Shown: positions 13,621 to 25,800 of the stretch, in pieces | Layout of the letters: each line of letters begins with the position of its first letter | Numbering within the stretch: the stretch's first letter is position 1 | Origin: Limnoperna fortunei | Taxonomy: Eukaryota; Mollusca; Bivalvia; Mytilida; Modiolidae | Direction: 5' to 3' | Assembly: GCA_944474755.1 (NCBI GenBank) | Contig: OX104111.1 | Coordinates: 99,738,805-99,802,804, forward strand | Length of the DNA stretch: 64,000 nt | Translations under genes and position numbers: made by a program | Notes under the pieces: generated by a model | Database searches by the model: none | The model's input: only the letters and a program-made list of their open reading frames with translations | Told to the model about the DNA's origin: nothing

Positions 13621-14147
13621 ACCCATGTAAACAAGTACTCTTTCCTAAAATATACTAAACTAGAGGAATGTATTTACACGAATACGACTTGCTCTCCTGC
13701 CCAATTTTCTAGCACAAATGTTGAACAATATAGTACCAAATGCAATGTCAAGATCATGGGTGTAAAGTGTAAACGTACGATTTAAGCCCTTTATTATTTT
13801 TTTCAATCTGTCAATATTTTGCCACTTGCAGCAAAAAACTTCAACATCTTGTTATTACTTCTGACTGAAAATTTTCACCATTCAGTTTGCAATTTGTTAA
13901 TGACACTAAATTAAATATGTTTAAAAGTACACTCGACAATGTTACAATCCTGATTCGGCACGGAAACTATCAACAACAAGAAAATTAATTAGATTTCAAA
14001 AAAATTAAACAAATGTGAAGTACTGTAGTAGATAGATAAAATCTTAGATTTTTTTATTAAATAATTCCCCCCTCCTCAATATAATGAATTGGCATTCAGA
14101 ACCATGTGGGTATATTTAAATCCAATGTGTTATCCATCTACACTGCA

Positions 14148-14840
14148 GCTGTTGCTGTGTAGGCTATTTATAGAAGTGTGCACAGCAGTAAACAAACATT
14201 AATTGGGGAATATCTCTAATAATTTAATTAATAAAAAAGTGATCTATATATTTAAGGATTAACTACAAAAAAATATTTTCTCCATCGAGGGATAACAAAA
14301 TTTACGTTTTGCACATAAAATGTGCACAACAGAAATTTTGTTATCCCTCGATGGAGAAAATATTTTTTGTAGTTAATACTTGTAAATAAATTCAAACAAT
14401 AGAATAAACTCAACAATTTTATTTTTGTAACTGGACATTTTTTAAAAAGAGATCAACACAAACTGTTAGTTTCCTGTGGAGTAATATATGACGTCAAATG
14501 GCGCGTGTCTCCATGACGATCAAATTTGTTTTCCATCCTCTGATAGAAAATATTTTCCAGCCAATCAAAAGTCAGTATTGTCGCAAAATTTATTAATTTT
14601 TGAAAAATGTAGTACAATCGATAATTTATAATCTACACCTTTTCACTATCTTTTAAAATTATTCCACATGACTATTTTTCGAAATTATATCACATGACTT
14701 TTTTCACAAATGCACAACCACGTGATATAATTAAATACCTGTGTTATTGATCGACAACCATTTATAGAACAGTGCATACAGCATTGAACAAAGAAACCTT
14801 AATTAGTGAATATCTCATTATTTAATTAATCAAAAAAAGA
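14148..14840. repeat. Pair of ~90-bp diverged direct repeats
   Basis: About 14148-14240 (TTTATAGAAGTGTGCACAGC ... AATATCTC ... TTTAATTAAT) recurs at about 14748-14840 with scattered differences. A large palindrome lies between them. This could be an element duplicated in tandem or flanking copies of one family. Confidence 0.6.
14258..14377. repeat. Near-perfect palindrome, arms ~45 bp
   Basis: Left arm 14258-14303 and right arm 14333-14377 are reverse complements except for one extra A in an A-run. The 29-base loop contains a smaller palindrome (GCACA / TGTGC). The core is CTCCATCGAGGGATAACAAA. It should extrude as a cruciform or give a long RNA hairpin, and resembles a fold-back MITE. Confidence 0.92.
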
Positions 14841-14970
14841 ACGCCGTTCGTTTACTGTACTGAATGGGACCCGTAATCCTTGCAAGTTTGAGCTCTTAAT
14901 ATTGTGTAGTTTTCAGATAAAATCGGTTTCACACAAAATCTGTGGACAAAATTTTGCCAAAGTGAATACA

Positions 14971-15007
14971 TTACTTACCCGCCTCCTATGGGAGGGCGGG
15001 TAAGTAA
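14971..15007. repeat. Short hairpin (TTACTTACCCGCC)
   Basis: 14971-14986 and 14991-15007 are reverse complements apart from one inserted G, with a 4-base loop. It lies directly left of the hAT-like copy. Confidence 0.8.
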
Positions 15008-15011
15008 CCAG

Positions 15012-15640
15012 GACTGGTAGTTAGAATAATAGAGGGAAGTTACTTCTCTTTTTTAGGCATACAGGGAGAAGTGGGAACACACATACATGTTGTGAAAAGC
15101 TTCATGTTTTGTTTTGTTTATATATGCATTCTTATTATATCTGGACTTATTTTCAGCAGTTTGAACAAACTAATCAATCATGAGTTATCACACATTTCAA
15201 TAAATATTCAACTTTACAATGAAAAAGAATCGACTGCCATAAAAATTTTCAATAAAAGAAATGTTTCCTCTTCATTAGTTAATTGCACTCTAAATTAAGT
15301 AGAAAATGACAAGTCAAGTCAAGTAATGTGTTTTTGAAGTTGGTGCATATGTAACAATAAACATAAACTCTATAGAACTTTTTAAACCAACATAATTGTG
15401 AAACATATTAGAAGAATTTAAACCAATTTAAATAAAAAAATTGAAAGTGCTTGCCAAAATTCTAATTGATATTATGTTAAAATATTTCCAATACACTTTT
15501 TAATATTATCAGCATCGTATTTGCAATATCCATCACGGTGTTCATATCCGGTCCGGAAAATTGTTATAATTTATTTTACTTTAAACTGGTTTCCGGTCAT
15601 ATTTTCAAAATATGCTTTATGTACAAAGTTAATGTCATAG
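15012..15640. mobile_element. Diverged hAT-like non-autonomous element copy
   Basis: Blocks near 15012-15060 (GAAGTTACTTCTCTTTT, then ACAGGGAGAAGTGGG) and 15505-15620 (TTCATATCCGGTCCGGAAA, then an ACTGGTTTCCGGT segment) match, in the same order, the better-preserved element at 52213-53121. The terminal repeats are decayed here and no target duplication was seen. Confidence 0.55.
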
Positions 15641-16687
15641 GGAACCAGGTTTCTATGGTAAACAACATATCATACACCTGTTACAGACCTAGTGAAACTT
15701 GATAATTATTTACAGGACAATAGGTCCAGTAAAGACTAGTATTTTACTGGACCTGCATAACTTATACAGGACCTATCATTTTGAGGCAGGTTAAATTTTC
15801 AAATTGATGCAAAGACCTTTGAACTATCCATTTATCGCTAAATTTTCTAGTGACGCGGTGGCCCTCTTACTCACGCCAAGTTTTCAATTTTTGTCCTTAT
15901 TTTCCTCCTCTTTATCCCTGCTTCTTTTTTCCTGGGGACAGCCCCGTCATAAATCGTAAAAACATTTCTGTTTACACTCATGTTTTTTTTAGACTTGCGC
16001 AATCAATACTTTCTGATTTGCATATGGTTTGTAAAACCAGGAATGTATTGGTTCCTGGTAAAACGTTGCTTATTTTTGGTTTGGAAATTAATCAGAAAAT
16101 CCATACAATGATGTGGAAGTTGTTAAAAAAATATAGATTCTAAAACAAAACTCAAGATCACATTAAAATATTGTATTGTATTGTAGACTGTTATTTTTAT
16201 TCCTAGGAAAAATTGAGCCTTATAATAATTTTTGACAGACTTTGATTAGTCGTCTGGTTTTATACGGCTTCTGATTGGTCTTTATTTTTACGAATCTTAA
16301 TTTATAGAAAAGGGGAATTCTGTGATTTAGTACTCTTCAGAAAATCAATATACAGCGCAGTGGAAGTTGCTAACACGTAACTGATCGATTGTTTACAGAA
16401 CATTATGTCATCGGAATTTAGTAACGTCTGCATCATGTTGATCCCCTAGGTAATATTTTTGGGGTCAACGATGTTTTAAGCGTAAAATACACACAAACAT
16501 GCAACAACTGAAACACTGTTTACATCCTCACAAGTCCTGTTTTCTGTGTCTACACTTGTTTAATGAAACTCTAATTTAGGAATCTATTGTCAGTTTTCAA
16601 ATTTCATTTGTTAAATAAGAAAGTGGTGAGCTGTAAAAAAATTGCCTGCATTAGTTTATTATGCTATCATTTCTTTTACAGGCCATT
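15641..16687 (+). other. Upstream region of KDM4, including the 3' splice site before the start codon
   Basis: The stretch holds a 12-bp-arm hairpin (AGGTCCAGTAAA / TTTACTGGACCT, about 15722-15755) and an unassigned open frame at 15850-16143. The pyrimidine-rich TTTCTTTTACAG ending at 16681 is a good splice acceptor six bases before the KDM4 ATG, so at least one non-coding first exon must lie upstream. A possible donor is CCCTAG/GTAATA near 16449, but its exon start and the promoter cannot be located by eye. Confidence 0.4.
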
Positions 16688-16822
16688 ATGGAGTCTTCAA
16701 GTGGGGGGAATAATATCCCCAAAATAATGGTCTTCAGGCCTACAATGGAAGAGTTCAAGGATTTTGCTAAGTATGTAAAATACATGGAATCCCAGGGTGC
16801 ACACAAGGCTGGATTAGCTAAG
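16688..16822 (+). CDS. KDM4: KDM4 coding exon 1 (JmjN)
   Basis: Residues 1-45, starting [19 protein letters not shown], the usual KDM4 JmjN opening ([14 protein letters not shown]). The ATG is the only one suited to the family N-terminus. Donor AAG/GTAAAA, phase 0. The acceptor upstream implies a non-coding 5' exon. Confidence 0.95.
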
Positions 16823-19800
16823 GTAAAATATTTTGTTAATTATGTTATTTATTCTGACATAATGCTTATTTGGGGCTCAGAGTTGTAGATCCTTTAGAAA
16901 ATAAGAGTTCTGATAAAAATTACCTGGTAGATTTTGGGCCAAGTTTCTGCTCCGTTATCAGCAACTTGATGAACATATATACAACAATAATTAGTATTAT
17001 TACAACAATACTAATTAACAATCAGTTGGTTAACACATAATGAAAACCTATATAAAAACAGTGATAGATGAAAAAGTATTTGTTATCCTTTCCTGGTTGT
17101 AAACTGACTTTTCATTTTGACCACTAATTTACGATTTTATTGGATCTGGAAAATGCCATAGTTTAATCACATACAAATATTAATTATGCATTTAATGGTA
17201 GTAAATTAATTACACCACTTGTAATGTATTTATCATGGTAACAAGAAGAAAAAGAAAAAAAATTTGGATTAAACATACAGTATCATATATGCTTGATTAC
17301 CATCATACGGCTTTGTAAAGATTGATTGATTAATGGTGTTTAACGCCCGAGCAGCATTATTTCAGCTATATTCAGGCGATGAACATGAAATGGATGATAA
17401 AATGAACATGAAATGATGATGGATGAAAATGGGATGGGACACAAGGAAAAATAGGGGTAACGGATTTTAGATTGCCACTGGCAAATGGGAGGATGGATAG
17501 GGTCGGGCAATTCAGCCTCCTGTAGCGGGATCGAAATCCCTACTCATAGCGAATACTACAGCAGCGTTCTTTAACGTGCGAGGAACGTGGCATTTTTTGC
17601 TTTGTAAAGAAAGTTATTCACTGAATACATATAGAATGTATGCATCAGTTGAAATAAACATTAATTTATTCTTTCACTGTCTGTAGATCATTCCACCTGC
17701 AGAATGGTGTCCAAGAAGAGGAGGATATGATAATATTGATATGACTATACCATCGCCTATTACACAAGTAGTTACAGGCTGCCAAGGACTATACCAACAA
17801 TATAATATACAAAAGAAAGCATTAACGGTTAAAGAATTTGAGAAATTGGCCAACAGTGATAGGTATTTATATATTAAAAGATATGGCATAGATATGGAAG
17901 AATTATGGACACAATTATCGGAAACACTATTTAATGCACGCTAGAAAAGCCAACAAGTGTGCAAATTATATTTTAAAAAGCTTCTTTGGTAAACAATTGA
18001 TAACATTCAGAGTGGTAATGTACAGTATAAAATGATGTACATTTTTAAAATTCTTGTCATGGTGTGAAAACAAGATTGCAGCTAAATATGGATAAATTGT
18101 TAGAAAATGTATTTTAGAATAGAAAAAACAATGTTATGTCAGTGTTTGTTTCCAGAAGAAATCAAGTGATGAGCAAATATGTTACAAGTACCTTCATATA
18201 TTTAAGAGGATCATTATCACTTTGATACAGTTTTTTTGTATAAAAAAAAATTATTTGGGAGTCCTTGGTGGTGGGGTTGTTTATATGGTCTGTCAACACT
18301 GATCTTAAGGTTTGATTCTCACTGTGGGCAGAAGTGTACTCTAATCTTAACTGACACAGCTTACCAGTTTTATCTACCACAGGTAGGGGTTTTCTCAGGG
18401 TACCCCGGCTTCCTCCCACAATAAAAACTGGAGGCCACAATATTAATATAGCTGAAAAATGGATGCAAGAGGCATTTAAAAACTCTATTCAAACAAACAA
18501 ACAAACAATTTAAAAAATTATATTTTATTATACTAAATTTATATGGAGGTTGTTTTTTGGTAGAAGTTAAGGATACACATGACAGATCATTATGGCCCCG
18601 CCACTTTGTGGCGGACGCCCTAAAGTAATCAGTCTGTCCATCCATCCGTCGTGCCGTGCGTACATCTAAAACTAATCAAGTAAGGGCTGTAACTTTATTA
18701 TTTTTTGAGGTAGGCTTTTGATATTGGAATGTGGGTAGATAATATCAAGGCAATGTGTCGCATACCATTGTTGACATTTGACCTTGAACTTTGACATTAA
18801 GGTCACATTATGCTGCTCTGAATGACAAATTCATGTTTGGGCTCTAACTGTTTTATCTTTTGAGGTAGGCTTTTGATATAAGAATGTGTGTAGATAATAT
18901 CAAGGTGATTGTGTCACATAAAATGGTTGATGACCTTTGACCTTGACCTCAAGGTCAAAGATGGTTACCATCTCACTGATATCTATTGAAATTTTCAGTT
19001 TCTTGTTAATATAATTTGAAATGCTAGATCAAATATCACCCATATAGAATTTCTTGCAGGTTTTGTTTCACACATTTAAATACAGTACCACATTTTTTCA
19101 TTGAAGCCAAATATTTTTTATCAGCAGTGCACACACAAATTTTTTTTTTTACATATACTGTATGTAACAAAAGAACCTTTATATTTTACTGAAGCCTCTG
19201 CAACCTTTATAGCTTTAACAAATTTCCATATTTAGAATTGTTTGTTTTATTTCAGATACAAAACTCCAAAACATTTTGATTATGAAGAGTTGGAAAGAAA
19301 GTATTGGAAAAATATTGCATTTGTTAATCCTATATACGGAGCAGACATTTCAGGAAGTTTGTATGATAAAGACCAAGATATTTGGAACATAAACCATCTA
19401 GGAACAATCTTAGACTATGTAAGTGGAGATTATGGGATTAAAATAGAAGGCGTCAACACAGCTTATCTTTATTTTGGAATGTGGAAGACAACATTTCCTT
19501 GGCATACAGAAGACATGGATTTGTATAGTATAAATTATGTACATTTTGGTGCACCTAAAAGTTGGTATGCTATTCCTCCAGAGCATGGAAGGAGATTGGA
19601 GAGATTAGCTGCAGGTAATGTGACATTGTCAAATGTAAAATTACTAACCAGTTATGGTAAAATTCATGTACACAAATTTTGACACAGAAGTCTTATACCT
19701 ATTGAAACACTATTACAAGCAGAAGACTTACAGTTAATTAATTATGATCTTTTACAAGTGTTATATCGCAAAATGTGAGGGTTCACAGTCCTCAACACAC

Positions 19801-22800
19801 AGAGCTCCCCAACGCTTCTCCGGGTGGTGGATCAGGGATGCCCTCTCTATGGGGGTTGTCAGGTCATAATTCGGAAAGTCTGACTGCGTAACACAGTGGG
19901 TAATGTGTTTGCACAGTCCCACACTTCTTGCTGAAGAAAACCCTTCTGTAGTGTTGGAAAAAGAGTAGGCTTATTGTAGCTGCTACAAAAGACTAAATTC
20001 TCTGCTCCTACACAGTGGCAGTCTAAATTTTGTTTCCTATGTCCCTTCACTTGTTAACTTGTTCTCATCCTGAATATTGCTGAAATACTGCTGGCTTGAC
20101 ATAAAGCAAACATCACAATTAAAACTAGAATTTTAGGTTATTCTGTAATTCACTTATTTCCTGGTTGTAAACTGAACATTTAGTTTTATTTTACAAAACA
20201 CAAAAAACATGTTAAGGAACAAAACATAGCATGTCATATATGTTCTATAGTATAAGTATGTATGTCATTTATTTTCTTAACTTTTGTTTTGTTATAATAT
20301 CTAATATATTTTTCAGGGTTCTTTCCAAGTAGTCACCAGACATGTCCTGCTTTTCTCCGACACAAGATGACACTCATATCACCAGCAATTCTTAAGCAAT
20401 ACTCTATACCATTCAATAAAGTAAGTAAAAGCTGAAGTAAAAAATTGTTTTGTCTTATGACTATTTACACTGATGACAGCAATTTAGTTCAATTATATTG
20501 GTTGGGGAAACTAGAAAGGATCATTCTCCATGTGCAAGGTATTAAGTTCTTAAAACCTTCCCATAGCAATTTATGTTTTGGAATTTGTGTGTATTTAATA
20601 GTGATTTGAATATAATTTATTTGAACTGGCTTCACTCTAAAAGCCTATCTGCTCATATGGACACTTTTGTAACTCTTTCTACATATTACCAGTGATTTTG
20701 TTAGCTTGAATTTGCCTCCGAATTTCAGCTGTTTTCCCTGGAACAAATTTCCCAAAATTTGTCTAAATATTTCCCAATTTATGAAAAAAATCCCAACAGA
20801 AAACCATCAGAACATGTGATCATGGTCTATATCATATTATTTGTGGCATCCATTGTTAGGTGACTCCACATTAAATTTTGTTCCAATAAGAAATCTTCGT
20901 ATGTTTGTCAGTCCCTGTTATCCTGTACGTGACATAAAACAATGTAAGCTGGTTCCTGTCTGACTTTTACCTTGTACAAACTGCGCAGTGGAAATGATTT
21001 AAATATAATAATAATTCCTATTTATACAGTCATTTTTTTATTTTTAATATGTTTACATACTTGTAAAAGTGCATTTTACTTAAAAGACATGCTATTTTTG
21101 TAGGATTCTGCACAGTGTTGAAAATTTCAACTAGTCTAACATGTATTCATTTATAATTCTAGCAACTTACATGTATTTAAAAAAAATTATGCTATTGTAA
21201 TGTAGTTTTTCTGGATTTTCATTGATACTTTATCCTTAATCATTTAAACTGCTCAAAATAAATCCATATAATTCCAAGCATATGCAGTCATCCAATGTTT
21301 GAACACCTCACATATTAGTAAGTAAAATGAACATATCTAACAAAAGATCAATTTAGTTATTTTATTGACTGCTTGCTGTTGTTTTCCTTTTTTTACAAGT
21401 GTAAAACTGTTACTTTTTTCCCAATTTCAAGAAAAACTATGATAAATTTTCCCAATTGAAAAGGAGGGGGCTGTTTTTAAAAAAGCAAGAAAATCACTGA
21501 TTACTTTTTGATTATTACATATATATTCTATTTAATATTTTTTCGTCTTTTTAGATCACACAGGAAGCAGGAGAATTTATGATCACATTTCCATTTGGAT
21601 ATCATTCTGGGTATAACCATGGGTTTAACTGTGCAGAATCCACAAATTTTGCTACAGAAAGGTGGATAGAGTATGGAAAAAGATGTCTTCAGGTAACTTT
21701 ATGAAATAAATTTCATGCTACATGTAACAAAGTCTACTGTATACTGCACAATGAAGCTGAAATTATTTTCTAACGACTGTTCCATGTGAGTAGTTTATGC
21801 CCTCATACCATTGGGTTTTTTTGTAATTTTTAGTGTTTTGCTTTTTTGTGATTAATTGAATTGCAAGGTTTGTGTTTATATAAATTGCTCTTTATATAAT
21901 GTATATGCTGTAATAATGATTTCAGTGCAAATGTCGTAAAGATGGTGTAAAGATTAGCATGGATACATTTGTAAAAAGGTTCCAACCAGAACTTTATCCT
22001 TTGTGGAAAGAAGGGAAAGACATAGCACCGCATCCAGAGGATGACCAAAGTAAACTGTATAATAAACATAACAAGTAAGCAAAGCATTTTCTAATTCAAC
22101 ACAGTATTTAGATTTTTGGATATTGAACTTAATTACTTTCTCTGATATTTTGTATATATTTTTATAAAAACTAACTTCAGATTGTTTATAATGTCTTCCT
22201 TCTCTTTCAAATTTTAATTTGAAGATAAGTGCTAGTTATATCAAAAGCTAATTTAATTATACTTTTGTAAAATAAAGAATGTATTTGAATAGAAGCTGCT
22301 GATAATAGTCTTGTCAATCACATGTTACTATGTTATTTGTACCTGACTTTTTTTGTTTCCCCTTGGTAATGATGACAATTGGAAAATAATTTGCAGCTGT
22401 CAACAGCATGTATCTATAGGTTGCACAAATTATTTACAATCTCTGTTATTTTGTAATACTTAATATTATCAATAATACTTGCAGAGATGCCAAACTATTA
22501 GGTGCCAACAGTTCAGGGACAGTGTCAAGGAGGCATCCTATTTCAAAAGCTACAGAGGAATCTCCAAAGAAAAGAGGGAGACCAAAGAGTGAAGAATCAT
22601 CATCTGTTAAGCAAGAAGACACTGAACAAAAAGTGCAAAACATTATAAAAAAGATTAAAGAAGATTTAGAAAGAAAGAATGAAGGTAAAGAGCAGTACAT
22701 TTTTTATCTGCTTATCAATTTGTAGAATTTTAATATGACCCATTTCAAAAATTAAACTTAGGATTGTTATGGAACTGTTTGTTTTTGCTTCCTTGAGTAC

Positions 22801-25800
22801 AGTGAGTATCTTTTGCAGATAGTAAATAGTGCAATGTCATATTGTCTCTTATTATCCTTGAAAAAAAAACCAAAAACCACACAATAACAATGAAAAATAG
22901 CCATATTTTGCAACCAAACATATTAGTCAACCTTTATTATTCAACAGAGACAAAGAATGCAATTTTTTTTTAATCCATTATATGTTACAATCAAAGCATT
23001 GATAATCAAAATTGATACATGTAATCAACAACTTTACAAGCACTGGCTATTAACAGTGCCATTTGATTTCTACATAAAATGGAAAACATTTGATTTTTAA
23101 ATATATTTTTTTTTGTTCTGTACAATTATTATCATATTAGTAAAACAGATTTTTATGACATTAATATCCATACAAAGTATGTAATTTATAGAAGGTTGTA
23201 CCAGGAATGTGTTATATGATAATAACTGAAAATAAGAAAACAAAATTGCAAATGCCAATGTCAGCAAATCGGTTGGTTGAAATAACTCTTCTTAGCCTGT
23301 AGTTGTGCACATTTCTTCTCAAATTAGACAAAAAAAAAAAGGAAACACATGATTATTCAGTACTCAGAATTTAAAAGTTCAGTGTAAATTTACTTTGTTG
23401 TATGATAATGATGCATAAAAAATATCCTTTAAATAAGAATGTTGTAATACTTTGTATTAATCATAGATTGGACATACATTTATTGTGTGTTTATGTTAAG
23501 TTGAGGTGAAAGTGGCAGTGGTTATGTATATGTAGTTAGGAATTGTTTATTTTGTGCTATATATATGGCTTTATGTTCTATGTTAAATATTAACATAAAC
23601 TTATTTTAAATATTTACTCGCAGACCAAGAACAAGAGAAAAATGAAAATTCGTGTTCAGATACTGAAGAAGAGATTGATGTAGATGACAAGGCTGATTCG
23701 CAAACCTCCCAGTCCAAATGCAAAATTGACAAATACTTAGAAGATGTCAAAAAGCCACAAACAATGGGCGATAAAAAATCAAGTCTCAAGTCATTTCAAG
23801 CAGCATTTGAATCTTTAGTTGCATCTAAGGGAAGTAGTTTTTACTTACCATCACAGAAAAAAGAAGATAATTACAAAATTCCCAAAAAGCGAAAATCGGA
23901 TGAGAATTTAACTGAAAATACGTCAATGGATCAGTCTGAAGACCAAGAATCATATTTCAACTCATCAACAATATCTCAACCTAAAAAACAACGTCATGAT
24001 TCTGGAGATGAAAAGAAAAATCACAAACAGAGTTATCCATCAACCTCAGGTAGTTATTCTTTTATGCCACTTTCAGGACATTCAGGCAGCAGTAAGGAAA
24101 TGGATGATTTTAATAGACTTAATTTCTTAATGCCAACTATTCGTTGGATCAAACAACAAAAAATGCTTCAAACTTGTAGCAGTAAAGCTGGAACATCACA
24201 ACTACAAATGCCTTCCCCATTTATTCAGGCATCTTCAGAACATCTGTCATTCAGTGATTTATCAAGAGCTCAGAAAAGTGACAATGAAATTGTTGTGTAT
24301 CCACATGGCCTAATGATACCAAAACAAGCACATTCAAAAACAGTAAACATGTCACCAAAATCACCAAGGTCTCAAACAGCATTGTCACCAAAATCATCAA
24401 CACAGTCACCAAGATCACCAAAATCTCAACAGGCTTTATCACCAAAAGTGATGGAACACTATTCCAAACTAGGCTTGTCAGTTGGTGCATCAATATCATC
24501 TGAACACCAGTACTGTAATCAAAATAGTTCTAATCAGAAGGTGCAGGCATTAGACCTTTCTGTGTCCACTGCTACTTCTCCAAGTGAAGACAGTATAATG
24601 AAAAATTCACCATTATTTAGATCTCTGTTAATCGGAGCAAGTCCTCCAGCATCAAATGTTTATACAGTAGCTACAGCCACAATTAAGCACGAGACATCAA
24701 CTGTTAATAGTACTAGCTCTGCTGACTCAAATCAAAATGATAACATGGTTACTACAACTGCATCTTCACATGTTGGAATTAATTCCACAAGCATTTCTTC
24801 TTCAGGAAATCCAGTTAGTATTTCATCAGATGTTGCTGGTCAGGTAGATAATATAATTCCTTCAAGTTCTTCTGCAATGTCAGCACCATTGACAATAGTT
24901 CAACCACCCATGAAGTTAACAGGCAATCAGCAAGATTTGTTCTCGAATATGAATCAAGCATTTGAATTGGTAACAAGTGTTCTGAATCAGAAAACAGAAG
25001 AAATTGATTTGGCCAACAAGAAAGGTACACAGATAACTACTACTGGAAGTGCTTCCCATACAGGAATTTCATCAGCAGGTGCAGTTACTGTTCTGTCACC
25101 AGATCAAAAGAAACCACAAGGAAAAATTAAAATTGTTCATCAGCAACCAAGACTTATTGGCCAATCTCTTCTGTCGCCAGTTTCAAGCTCTGGTGATGGT
25201 TATTTGCGATCTCCAACCATTCAGACAGTAACTAGCCCATCCTCTGCACATCAATCAAGCAGTAATACAGCAGCTATTGGACAGACATTAGGAAGGCAAA
25301 ATATAATGATTTCTCCTAGATCTCAACTTGTGTCATCAGCACAGAGACCAGCATTTACAAATGTTAGTCGTGTAGTTCAAAATCCAATTCAGATAGGAAA
25401 CACCAGTGCATTTCTTCCTGGTCAAAATATTATGATACAACAAAATACCTCTCAGCCACAGACTTTTTTAGTGAGTATACCTGTGATGACTACCTCCGGT
25501 ACTGGAGCTCCCTCTATGCCTACTACTACAATTATTTCCAGTACTAGAGCATCACAGGTTAGTAGCATACTAGGCAATGTGAATAAGGGTGCAACAGATT
25601 CTAAAACTCTGGTTGTTCAGCCTTCAGCTCAACAAATAGTGCAAACTACTAAATCTTCATTGACTGTTAACCAGCTCTTAAAAGCCTCTAGAGAAAAAGC
25701 AACAACTGTGAAAGTAAGTGCTTCACCACAAAATGGAAACACTGTTGTGGTATCAGCAGGAAATCCAATATTAGTAGGAACCAAAGTTGTTCAAGTGCAA

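Noticed and set aside
15850..16143. A 97-codon open frame upstream of KDM4
   Set aside because: No recognisable domain, no splice or initiation context that supports it, and a length expected by chance in this much sequence.
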